DNA of 14,171 nucleotides from Chloroflexota bacterium (GTDB lineage: Bacteria > Chloroflexota > Dehalococcoidia > UBA3495). Of this stretch, positions 6,886-14,171 are shown piece after piece (the stretch's first letter is position 1; each line of letters opens with the position of its first letter). The position numbers and the translations under genes are program-made. Location of the stretch: NCBI GenBank assembly GCA_002716645.1, contig PBBR01000029.1, positions 1 through 14,171 on the forward strand, in the 5' to 3' direction. Under the pieces are notes generated by a model. That model was given only the letters and a program-made list of their open reading frames with translations. It was not told where the DNA came from and did not search any database.

Positions 6886-8211
6886 TCAACTGCCAAGTAG
6901 ACTTCCGCCTTGTAGCAACCGATTGATGTCGTTAGCACTTACTAAAATGACTAGTGCAATCAATGCGGCAAAGCCTATGATATGTACTAAGCCTTCTTTT
7001 TCCGCTGGTATTCGTTTACCTCGTCTTACCCATTCTATTATGACAAATAATAATCTTCCGCCATCTAACATAGGGATAGGTAGGATATTGAGTATTGCTA
7101 GGTTGATACTGATCAAGATTGAAAGCATCAACCAGCCTCTGGCCCCACCTTGTGTTGTGATTTCACCGGTAATTTGAGCGATGCCTATGGGCCCAGAAAA
7201 TTCAGGGTTAGCGGTTCCTGATATCCATCTGCTGATCTCTTGTTTCATAAGAACTAGCATATCCCAGGTGCTGGTTGCTCCTAAAGCTAAGGCTGTCCAT
7301 GGTGGATGAAATTGCTTTGTAGTAACTGTATTTGCTAGTTCAATTCGGATGCCCGTTGCACCCTGGCCTTCGGGAGGATCGACTCTTGGAGTTATCAAGA
7401 TACTTACAGGAGAACCGCCCCGAGATACTATCCACTCCATCTCAGAGCCAGCGTTAAACGTTATGCTTTGGATTAAATCTGATGTAGACTTAATCATTTT
7501 TCCATCGGTGCTGACAATATGATCTCCTGGAGTTAATCCGGACATCGCTGCGGGAGAATCTGGAGATATATCTGAGATTATTACATTTCCAGTTACGGTG
7601 TCGTGTGGGATCATGAATAATATGGCGAACACCACGATCGGAAATATGGCATTCATAACTGATCCTGCTACTAAAATTATGGCTCTTGAAAGAGGACTTT
7701 TACTGGCTAGGCTCTGCGGTATTGAAGGATCATTTTCTCCGGCGAGACGCACGAACCCTCCCAAGGGAGTCCAGTTCAATGAGTAAAGCATGTCAGAAAT
7801 GATCAAATGATCAATTGCAGCGCTTTTGATTTTCCCTTCGTGCTGTAGCAAATTAGTGTTCGATAAGGTGAGTTCTGGATTAGATGGGAATTTACCGTTG
7901 GCCCCTTGAACCAAAATAGCTTTGGCTATCAAGAGGCCCTCAGGTGTTGACTCGGAATAAATACGAACTAGAGATCCAACGTTTAATAGATTTGCATTTG
8001 GTAGATTAATCAACTGAGTTTCCTCAGTGAGCAACACTTTGGTTTTTCCAGTATATATGCCGAAGGCCCGGGGAGGATATCCAACCCCAAATTCTAGAAC
8101 TTTTACCCCTAGCCATTTAGCGGTGAAATAATGTCCGAGTTCGTGAATTACTACCAACATCACCAACATCGGTAAAAATGAGCCGATTGCTATTAATATC
8201 GCTTGTGCCAT
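6886..8211 (-). CDS. rseP: RseP-like site-2 zinc metalloprotease with PDZ domain and extra inserted domain
   Basis: This intramembrane protease cleaves transmembrane segments of regulators and remnant signal peptides. The zinc motif HELGH is at residues 23-27 in the first helix. The third zinc ligand is in LDGGR, at D383 near the C-terminal helices. A PDZ domain covers about 205-285 (SPAAMSGLTPGDHIVSTDG). At 441 residues it is about 90 longer than the usual one-PDZ form. The excess lies between GYPPRAFGI (residue about 52) and YSLNWTPLGGFVRL (about 143), two stretches that normally adjoin. The insert is polar, mostly strand-like, and includes NVGSLVRIYSE. The start lies 3 bases after the dxr stop with no Shine-Dalgarno, suggesting coupled translation. 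The inserted domain may be a lineage trait; its role is unknown. Confidence 0.93.
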   Translation of the reverse strand: MAQAILIAIGSFLPMLVMLVVIHELGHYFTAKWLGVKVLEFGVGYPPRAFGIYTGKTKVLLTEETQLINLPNANLLNVGSLVRIYSESTPEGLLIAKAILVQGANGKFPSNPELTLSNTNLLQHEGKIKSAAIDHLIISDMLYSLNWTPLGGFVRLAGENDPSIPQSLASKSPLSRAIILVAGSVMNAIFPIVVFAILFMIPHDTVTGNVIISDISPDSPAAMSGLTPGDHIVSTDGKMIKSTSDLIQSITFNAGSEMEWIVSRGGSPVSILITPRVDPPEGQGATGIRIELANTVTTKQFHPPWTALALGATSTWDMLVLMKQEISRWISGTANPEFSGPIGIAQITGEITTQGGARGWLMLSILISINLAILNILPIPMLDGGRLLFVIIEWVRRGKRIPAEKEGLVHIIGFAALIALVILVSANDINRLLQGGSLLGS

Positions 8212-8214
8212 AAA

Positions 8215-9333
8215 TTACGCCAAAACTAATTCTTGGGCTTTGTTGGTTGCCCAGATTTCTGCTGCTAATATGTCTTCAAGAGTAGGATTGCTCTGATTTG
8301 TGTGTGCTGACAATACTTGCTCGAGTAGTTGAGGAATCTGAGTGTATCGTATCTTGCCATCCAAAAAAGATTGCACAGCAATTTCATCAGCTGCACTTAT
8401 TACTGTAGGAAATGTTCCGCCCTTTTTCGCATAGTCTAGTGCTAATTCGAAGCATGGGTAGTCTTTTGCATTAAGTGGTTCGAATTCTAGGTTGTACGCA
8501 TCGTCAGTTGGGAGCCTCGGAATTTGGGAATTGCTTCTCCTGTTTGGGTAGAATAGAGCATACTGAATCGGCAACCTCATATTGGGAGGGCCCATTTGCG
8601 CTTTTACTGAACCATCTATAAATTCAACCATAGAGTGAACGGTGCTTTGAGGATGGATCATTACTGTTATATCATTCCACTCCATATCAAACAGCCATTT
8701 TGCCTCTATAACTTCAAAAGCTTTGTTCATCATGGTGGATGAGTCAATAGTGATTTTGGGACCCATGCTCCATGTAGGGTGATTGAGAGCATCAGATGGG
8801 GTTACTTTGTAAAGCTGATCCTTTGGGGTTTTTCTGAATGGCCCTCCGGACGCAGTTATTATGAGCCGTTTGACTTTGTTTTGTTCACCCTGAAGGCATT
8901 GCCATATGGCACTGGGTTCACTGTCCACTGGTAACAACGTGCCACCAAATTCACTTTCGTATTGTTTAATCAGGTGACCAGCCATAACTATTGGTTCTTT
9001 GTTAGAAAGAGCAACCTGTTTCTTTTGTTGTAGAGCTTTCAATGTTGGGATAAGTCCTACAGACCCTGCCGTAGATACCATTATAAGGTCCACTTCTTCT
9101 ATGCAGACCATGTCCTCTAGAGAGCAGTACTTTACAGACTTATTACCTGGGAAGTATGACCTCTCTGAGTAATAGTAACGCGGACAGAATTCTTGTATTT
9201 GTTCTTCTAATCGAGAAATGTTGTTGCCCGCCGCTAGGCCGATGATCTTGAGTTCGTCGGGAAAGGCTCTAACAACATCAAGGGTTTGTTGGCCGATAGA
9301 GCCAGTAGACCCGAGTACAATTATATTCTTCAT
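8215..9333 (-). CDS. dxr: 1-deoxy-D-xylulose 5-phosphate reductoisomerase
   Basis: Dxr converts DXP to MEP with NADPH, the first committed step of the MEP pathway, and feeds the same pathway as ispG two genes on. The NADPH loop GSTGSIG is at residues 8-14. SNKEP (110-114), PVDSEPSAIWQ (135-145) and SSTMMNKAFEVIEAKW (198-213) supply the metal ligands D137, E139 and E207. IHPQSTVHSMVEF follows near 226. The residue after DSE is proline, where E. coli has histidine. The length of 372 is slightly short for the family. ATG at 9333 lies three bases after the cdsA stop, and rseP begins three bases after its own stop. No Shine-Dalgarno is visible, so re-initiation by the same ribosomes is likely. Confidence 0.97.
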   Translation of the reverse strand: MKNIIVLGSTGSIGQQTLDVVRAFPDELKIIGLAAGNNISRLEEQIQEFCPRYYYSERSYFPGNKSVKYCSLEDMVCIEEVDLIMVSTAGSVGLIPTLKALQQKKQVALSNKEPIVMAGHLIKQYESEFGGTLLPVDSEPSAIWQCLQGEQNKVKRLIITASGGPFRKTPKDQLYKVTPSDALNHPTWSMGPKITIDSSTMMNKAFEVIEAKWLFDMEWNDITVMIHPQSTVHSMVEFIDGSVKAQMGPPNMRLPIQYALFYPNRRSNSQIPRLPTDDAYNLEFEPLNAKDYPCFELALDYAKKGGTFPTVISAADEIAVQSFLDGKIRYTQIPQLLEQVLSAHTNQSNPTLEDILAAEIWATNKAQELVLA

Positions 9334-9336
9334 AAA

Positions 9337-10152
9337 TTAAAATAATGTCAAAATAAGATAGTATGTTATTGGCACAGACCATAGCAGACTATCTAGTCGA
9401 TCTAGAAGGCCTCCGTGGCCAGGTAACAAACTACCTGTATTTTTTACATTGAAAGTACGTTTGATTTTGGACTCTGTTAGGTCTCCTAATTGGGAAACGA
9501 ACCCTACTGTAGCACCTAAAGCCGCTATTTGCCATAAATATTCTGGGTTTTCGGACATGTAACAAAAAACTATGGAGAATAAGATGCTACCTATAATCCC
9601 ACTTATAGATCCTTCCCAAGTTTTGTTTGGGCTGATCGTGGGTGCCAGAGCATGGCGTCCGATTGTTTTACCTCCCAATAGAGCTGTAGTATCTGTTGTG
9701 AAAGTAGCAAGTATTGCAAATAGGAGCCAGATTTTGCCGGAGTAGATACTATTTTCGATGTCATAGTACATTGGAAAATGTGCCATTAGTATTCCAATAT
9801 ACGTACAACCCAGAGCCATGCATAATAGGGCTGGCACAAAGCGAGATTTTTCTGAGTACACTATTAGCCATAGTATGGAGGCAAATATTCCTATGCAAGT
9901 AATACATAAGCTTATAACAATGAAAGTATTATAATTTGGTGAATTTGGCTCGCCCAAAATTAGAGCGCATACCCAGATGATACCGATTAGTCTAGGTAAA
10001 CCACGATTTTTAATTTTATACAGTCCGTAAATCTCGCACGCGGCTATTGAAGCTAGGATGAGTATTGCGATTAATACTGTAATAGGACCATACCAGACGG
10101 TGGCTAAGACTAGTGGTATCCCGACCAATGATGTCAGGATGCGAGCTTTCAA
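9337..10152 (-). CDS. cdsA: Phosphatidate cytidylyltransferase (CDP-diglyceride synthase)
   Basis: This integral membrane enzyme makes CDP-diacylglycerol from phosphatidate and CTP, the precursor of phosphatidylglycerol and other phospholipids. Its 271 residues contain about seven or eight hydrophobic helices. The family signature is near the C-terminus at about 228-254: SKIKRTFNVKN followed by LLPGHGGLLDRLDSLL. The Asp normally following the second Lys of the signature is Asn here (N238, codon AAT at 9439-9441). The start codon is TTG at 10152, two bases after the uppS stop. A GAGG inside the last uppS codons is correctly spaced and supports it. It forms a lipid-metabolism run with uppS and dxr. 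Confidence 0.94.
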   Translation of the reverse strand: MKARILTSLVGIPLVLATVWYGPITVLIAILILASIAACEIYGLYKIKNRGLPRLIGIIWVCALILGEPNSPNYNTFIVISLCITCIGIFASILWLIVYSEKSRFVPALLCMALGCTYIGILMAHFPMYYDIENSIYSGKIWLLFAILATFTTDTTALLGGKTIGRHALAPTISPNKTWEGSISGIIGSILFSIVFCYMSENPEYLWQIAALGATVGFVSQLGDLTESKIKRTFNVKNTGSLLPGHGGLLDRLDSLLWSVPITYYLILTLF

Positions 10153-10154
10153 CG

Positions 10155-10895
10155 TTATGCCTCGTCCAGAACTTTGCCGAAACGTCGTTGGCGTCTGTTA
10201 AATGATCTAAGAGCCTTGTCGATGTGTTTTTCTTGGAAATCTGGCCACATTACTTTTGTGTGGTAGTATTCACTGTAAGCGGACTGCCATAACAAAAAAT
10301 TACTTAGTCTCAGCTCTCCTCCTGTGCGGATTATCAAATCTGGGTCTGGCGATTCTGATGTATACAGATAATTAGAAAAGCTTTTCTCTGTTATGTTAGA
10401 AGGGGATGTTCCGTCGGCAATTATATCTCTTACTGCATTAAGTATTTCGTTACGACCTCCGTAATCAAATGCTACGTTCAGGGTAATGCCATCATTATGT
10501 AGTGTTAAACCCTCGGCGAATCGAATGGAGTTTATGATATCGTTAGATAGTTTTGAGACTTCTCCTATATGTATTATTCGAACATTGTTTTTATGTAAAA
10601 TTGGGGTTTGACTGTCCAAGGTTTCTTGCAAAATGCGGATGAGACCTCCAACTTCTCCAGTGGGTCGATTCCAATTTTCAGTGGAGAACGCAAAAATAGT
10701 GACAAATTTTACTCCTCTTTTTTCAAGATGGGTCAGTATTCTGGGAATGTTGTCTACACCTACTTGATGCCCCGATATTCTAGGAAGACCTTTTTTACCT
10801 GCCCAGCGGCCGTTGCCATCCATAATGAAGGCCACATGATTTGGAGTCACCTTGTTTTTATTAGATGATTTAACGAACGTGAGCAATGATTTCAT
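10155..10895 (-). CDS. uppS: Isoprenyl transferase (undecaprenyl diphosphate synthase)
   Basis: This cis-prenyltransferase condenses isopentenyl diphosphate onto farnesyl diphosphate to make the C55 lipid carrier for cell-wall precursors. HVAFIMDGNGRWA holds the diphosphate-binding Asp at residue 26. FAFSTENWNRP follows near 68. The C-terminal block RTGGELRLSNFLLWQSAYSE and WPDF completes the family signature. The length of 246 is typical. It uses the five-carbon units whose synthesis includes Dxr and IspG, encoded downstream. ATG at 10895 lies three bases after the frr stop, with only a weak CAGG upstream. Some cis-prenyltransferases make other chain lengths, so the product length is inferred. 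Confidence 0.96.
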   Translation of the reverse strand: MKSLLTFVKSSNKNKVTPNHVAFIMDGNGRWAGKKGLPRISGHQVGVDNIPRILTHLEKRGVKFVTIFAFSTENWNRPTGEVGGLIRILQETLDSQTPILHKNNVRIIHIGEVSKLSNDIINSIRFAEGLTLHNDGITLNVAFDYGGRNEILNAVRDIIADGTSPSNITEKSFSNYLYTSESPDPDLIIRTGGELRLSNFLLWQSAYSEYYHTKVMWPDFQEKHIDKALRSFNRRQRRFGKVLDEA

Positions 10896-10898
10896 CTG

Positions 10899-11480
10899 TT
10901 AAACCTGTGTGATTTCGCCTTCTTTTGCCTTAGATATATCGTCTATCAATTTCGTATAACTATCGGTAGACTTTTGGATTTGATCCTGGCCTCGGCGTGA
11001 GTCATCTTGGGAAATGGATTTGTTTTTTTCAAGTTTTCTCAGGCGTTCAACAGAATCTCTTCGCACATTCCTGACTGATACTTTACCGTCCTCTATTTTC
11101 TTTTTAAGTAGCCTAACCATGTCAAGGCGACGTTCTTGAGTAAGTGGCGGTATTGGCACGGTGATCTGATTGCCATCGTTCGATGGATTAAATCCCAAGT
11201 CAGAAGTACTTAGACTTTTTTCTATGTCTGGGATCGATCCTTTATCCCATGGCTGGATGATGATCGCCTGAGCATCAGGAGCGCTTATTGAAGCTAATTG
11301 GTTTAACGGGGTAGATGTGCCATAGTACTCTACATTGATGTTATCAAGAAGAGAAGGCGCTGCTCTCCCTGTTCTTAGTGTTGATAGTTCTCTTTTCAAG
11401 GCGTCTATGGACTTTGTCATACGGTCGTCTGTATCGGATAGTATTATCTCGGGTGTTAGGTTCTCGTTTCCGCTTGTCAT
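10899..11480 (-). CDS. frr: Ribosome recycling factor
   Basis: RRF acts with EF-G to split post-termination ribosomes. Its 193 residues are close to the usual 185, with about eight extra at the N-terminus. Recognisable blocks are LRTGRAAPSLLDNINVEYYG (about 36-55), IIIQPWDKGSIPDIEKSL, LTQERRLDMVRLLKKK and the basic VSVRNVRRDSVERLRKLEK. ATG at 11480 lies three bases after the pyrH stop. A strong GGGAGG lies inside the end of pyrH. The order rpsB-tsf-pyrH-frr is one of the best-conserved bacterial arrangements. Confidence 0.97.
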   Translation of the reverse strand: MTSGNENLTPEIILSDTDDRMTKSIDALKRELSTLRTGRAAPSLLDNINVEYYGTSTPLNQLASISAPDAQAIIIQPWDKGSIPDIEKSLSTSDLGFNPSNDGNQITVPIPPLTQERRLDMVRLLKKKIEDGKVSVRNVRRDSVERLRKLEKNKSISQDDSRRGQDQIQKSTDSYTKLIDDISKAKEGEITQV

Positions 11481-11483
11481 AAA

Positions 11484-12218
<735 letters not shown>

Positions 12219-12223
12219 TCAAC

Positions 12224-12727
12224 TTATTCTGCTAGTGCTAGCCGGCTAAACCGGACTACCCTAACGTTTTCCCCTACCTTTGCGGCGAGTTCTTGTATCA
12301 GATCACTAATTTGTTGTGAAGAGTCTTTAATAAAAGGTTGAGCTAGAAGATCAATCTGAGCTGCAGGTCGAGTATCATCTTCTGGGTGATCGCCGTCTCC
12401 TACATATTCAGGTGACATTGCCGCTACTTGCATTGCTAGATCGTGTGCTAACTCTTTAAAATCTGGAGTCCTTGCGACGAAGTCGGTTTCACACCCTAAC
12501 TCGACTAGAGCTCCTACTCTTCCGCCAGTGTGTATATAAGCTTCAATAACTCCCTGTGTGGTGTCTCTGTCAGACCGCTTAGCTGCTTGTGCGAATCCTT
12601 TCTCTCTTAGGATGTCGGATGCTTTCTGTTGATCGCCATTTGACTGCTCAAGCGCTTCCTTACATTCCATTATGCCCGCTCCGGTACTTTCACGAAGCGT
12701 TTTAATATCATCTACTGTGACTGACAA
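12224..12727 (-). CDS. tsf: Elongation factor Ts, short single-core form
   Basis: EF-Ts is the nucleotide exchange factor for EF-Tu. The N-terminal UBA-like domain (about 1-40) carries the signature LRESTGAGIMECKEAL. LREKGFAQAAKRSDRDTTQGVIEAYIH leads into one core subdomain with GCETDFVARTPDFKELAHDLAMQVAA. The protein ends after VGENVRVVRFSRLAL at 167 residues, against about 283 in E. coli and 196 in Thermus. It therefore has a single core subdomain and probably acts as a dimer, as the Thermus protein does. The start is TTG at 12727, fixed by a perfect AGGAGG with a 7-base spacer. It lies 31 bases after rpsB. Confidence 0.97.
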   Translation of the reverse strand: MSVTVDDIKTLRESTGAGIMECKEALEQSNGDQQKASDILREKGFAQAAKRSDRDTTQGVIEAYIHTGGRVGALVELGCETDFVARTPDFKELAHDLAMQVAAMSPEYVGDGDHPEDDTRPAAQIDLLAQPFIKDSSQQISDLIQELAAKVGENVRVVRFSRLALAE

Positions 12728-12734
12728 GGGTTTT

Positions 12735-12740
12735 CCTCCT
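12735..12740 (-). promoter_or_regulatory. Ribosome-binding site that fixes the tsf start
   Basis: AGGAGG on the minus strand lies seven bases before TTG at 12727. No ATG in frame competes, so a TTG start is well supported. Confidence 0.8.
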
Positions 12741-12758
12741 TAGGTTCATGGGCCGAGT

Positions 12759-13703
12759 TTAATCTCCTGAAGTTGGTTCCTGCTCAGACCCCTCAGATGG
12801 TTCTGTTCGATAAGATGAAGCTTGTTCCATTAATTGGCCTAGCTCTTCCAGTGGCATGCTTTCTACTGCAATTTGTTCCATTTCTTCATCGCTGAGATTG
12901 CTGGTATCTCCGGAGGCAACCTCATCAGATGTTTCCTCAGATGCTATGGCGGCTTCCGCAAGCAAGGCTTCTCTTTGAGCCGTCCCCTCAAGTATTGCAC
13001 TTGCCATACGATTAGTAATCAAGCGGATTGACCTGACAGCATCATCATTGCCTGGTATAGGATGGTCTATGAGGCTAGGATCACAATCTGTGTCCACGAT
13101 CGAAAAGATTTTGATTCCCATTCTTCGGGCCTCTGCTATGCATATGTCCTCTTTAGCTATGTCTACAACAAACATTGCTTGAGGAGGCGCTGTCATGTCC
13201 TTAAGGCCAGTAAAATACTTTTCCAAGCGATTTAGAGTATCAGTTAATTTTACAGCTTCCTTTTTAGGTAGTAGTCTGAAGTAACCTTGCTCTCTTTTTT
13301 GTTGAAGATCTAGCATGTATTTTATTCGAGTTTGAATGGTTTGAAAGTTGGTCAACGTGCCGCCTAGCCATCTCTGGTTAACGTACCACATGCCACACCG
13401 ATCAGCCTCGGTCTGCATAACCTCCTGAGCCTGCTTTTTTGTTCCTACGAATAGTATTTTCCCGCCTTCTGCTGCGACTTGTACCATCGCGCTATAGGCG
13501 TCGTTAATTAACCCAAGCGTTTGTTGTAAATCCAGTATGTGAATACCATTACGTTGGGTGAAGATATAACGTTTCATTCTGGGATTCCATCTTCTGGTCT
13601 GATGGCCGAAGTGGACTCCAGCTTCTAGCAAAGACTTCATTGTGAGAGTTTCGTTCTCTGGATTATCTCCGGTATTCGTAGGTCGTTCAGGAGCCTGTAC
13701 CAT
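12759..13703 (-). CDS. rpsB: 30S ribosomal protein S2 with N- and C-terminal extensions
   Basis: S2 is a structural protein of the small ribosomal subunit. The S2 core begins at residue 22 with [20 protein letters not shown], continues through [10 protein letters not shown] and [11 protein letters not shown], and ends near 240 ([20 protein letters not shown]). The 314 residues exceed the usual 230-260. The N-terminus has a hydrophilic lead of 21 residues, supported by AAAGGAGGT upstream of ATG 13703; ATG at 13640 has no such site. The last 65 or so residues form a Glu/Ser-rich acidic tail ([20 protein letters not shown] and on), probably disordered. The gene begins the translation cluster and is preceded by a promoter and a leader of about 120 bases. 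Confidence 0.97.
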   Translation of the reverse strand: MVQAPERPTNTGDNPENETLTMKSLLEAGVHFGHQTRRWNPRMKRYIFTQRNGIHILDLQQTLGLINDAYSAMVQVAAEGGKILFVGTKKQAQEVMQTEADRCGMWYVNQRWLGGTLTNFQTIQTRIKYMLDLQQKREQGYFRLLPKKEAVKLTDTLNRLEKYFTGLKDMTAPPQAMFVVDIAKEDICIAEARRMGIKIFSIVDTDCDPSLIDHPIPGNDDAVRSIRLITNRMASAILEGTAQREALLAEAAIASEETSDEVASGDTSNLSDEEMEQIAVESMPLEELGQLMEQASSYRTEPSEGSEQEPTSGD

Positions 13704-13719
13704 AAATTACTATGACCTC

Positions 13720-13728
13720 CTTTGGGTT
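13720..13728 (-). promoter_or_regulatory. Ribosome-binding site supporting the extended rpsB start
   Basis: The minus strand reads AAAGGAGGT, nearly the full anti-Shine-Dalgarno complement. It is followed after about 16 bases by ATG at 13703; the spacer is somewhat long. The site supports the upstream ATG over the one at residue 22. Confidence 0.6.
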
Positions 13729-13790
13729 CATACTAAATATGTATTTATAAAATGATGCGGATGTTTGATTATTTTAGAGTTCATTAGACG

Positions 13791-13805
13791 CGCAGACAGT
13801 CTGCG
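13791..13805. promoter_or_regulatory. Perfect 15-base palindrome in the rpsB leader
   Basis: CGCAGAC-A-GTCTGCG is a perfect inverted repeat with one central base, in GC-rich sequence within an AT-rich gap. As RNA it could form a 5-bp stem with a 5-base loop. No run of U follows it in either direction, so it is not an intrinsic terminator. Its place in the S2 leader suggests an operator or a translational control element; this is inference. Confidence 0.4.
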
Positions 13806-13829
13806 GCGGGTTTGCTCGCATACGTGCTG

Positions 13830-13859
13830 AGTATAACATTTGTGGGCAAATAGGTCCAA
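13830..13859 (-). promoter_or_regulatory. Promoter of the rpsB-tsf cluster
   Basis: The minus strand has a -35 TTGGAC (13859-13854) and a -10 TATACT (13835-13830) with an 18-base spacer; TTATAC would give 17. Transcription would start near 13823, leaving a leader of about 120 bases before rpsB. It is the best sigma-70-type promoter seen in the window and sits just after the pgpA stop. Confidence 0.6.
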
Positions 13860-13875
13860 TCGTAAATGCCTTGTA

Positions 13876-14171
13876 TTAAGATAGTGCAATCCGAATAATA
13901 TTTAATATAATGGCCCCGTATATCCCGACTAATATATCGTCGGCCATTATTCCCATTCCCCCATGTAGACCTTCAAGTTTTCTCGCTGGATATGGCTTCG
14001 TTATATCCAGGACTCTAAAGCAGATAAAAGCTGATATTAGCCATAGTGTTTCTTTGGGTAGAAATAGGCAAGTTATCCACATGCCGACGAATTCGTCCCA
14101 AACTGCTTTTTTAGGATCTTTATCGGATTCGGTCACTAGTGTATTGCAAGCCCATATTCCTAGTACTATAC
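13876..14171 (-). CDS. pgpA: Phosphatidylglycerophosphatase A, 3' part only
   Basis: The frame stays open from the TAA at 13876 to the right edge, so the 5' end lies outside the window. A GTG at 14136 could be mistaken for a start, but the codons before it (IVLGIWACNTLVTESDKDP) continue the PgpA pattern. PgpA is a membrane enzyme that removes phosphate from phosphatidylglycerophosphate to yield phosphatidylglycerol. The conserved WDEFVGMWITCLFLP, FRVLDITKPYPARKLE and HGGMGIMADDILVGIYGAI blocks are all present and in the expected order, and the last carries the acidic pair typical of the family. Its substrate is made from the CDP-diacylglycerol supplied by cdsA downstream. The following gap has a new promoter, so co-transcription with rpsB is uncertain. 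Confidence 0.92.
   Translation of the reverse strand, partial: IVLGIWACNTLVTESDKDPKKAVWDEFVGMWITCLFLPKETLWLISAFICFRVLDITKPYPARKLEGLHGGMGIMADDILVGIYGAIILNIIRIALS

Noticed and set aside
14134..14136. GTG as the start of an 86-residue PgpA
   Set aside because: The codons upstream continue the family pattern to the window edge, so the gene is cut by the edge rather than short.

Overview
The window looks like core chromosome of a bacterium, most likely a Chloroflexota (Dehalococcoidia, SAR202-like) lineage. This is inferred from three things: moderately AT-rich DNA, a very short single-core EF-Ts (167 residues, a length I recall for Dehalococcoides), and the gene chain rpsB-tsf-pyrH-frr-uppS-cdsA-dxr-rseP-ispG-proS. 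There is no 16S gene or other decisive marker, so this placement is an inference.

Layout from the left. Bases 1-278 hold the 5' part of pheT and 368-1519 hold pheS, both on the minus strand, giving the two subunits of phenylalanyl-tRNA synthetase in the order pheS-pheT. A three-gene plus-strand block follows (about 1551-3839): a 12-helix MFS carrier, a small DUF3467-like protein and an unrecognised protein with a HicB-like C-terminal segment. It interrupts an otherwise minus-strand region and meets proS tail to tail with only 20 bases between them.

From 3860 to the right edge everything is on the minus strand. Read in transcription order, a partial pgpA runs in from beyond the right edge. 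After a 172-base gap carrying a good promoter and a leader come rpsB, tsf, pyrH, frr, uppS, cdsA, dxr and rseP, packed with 2-31 bases between genes. ispG follows after 126 bases and proS after 71 bases. The cluster joins translation (S2, EF-Ts, RRF, ProRS), UMP phosphorylation, two steps of MEP isoprenoid synthesis (Dxr, IspG), undecaprenyl diphosphate synthesis (UppS), phospholipid head-group activation (CdsA, PgpA) and a site-2 membrane protease (RseP). It is a growth and envelope cluster of a kind known across bacteria.

No tRNA, rRNA, CRISPR array, insertion sequence or attachment site is visible. No gene-free stretch exceeds 300 bases; the longest is 13704-13875. I do not see a clear new system. 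The best leads are the plus-strand DUF3467/HicB-like pair, a domain of about 90 residues inserted in RseP, a repeated TATAATCTC element at gene starts, two short perfect palindromes upstream of proS and rpsB, and an Asp-to-Asn change in the CdsA signature.
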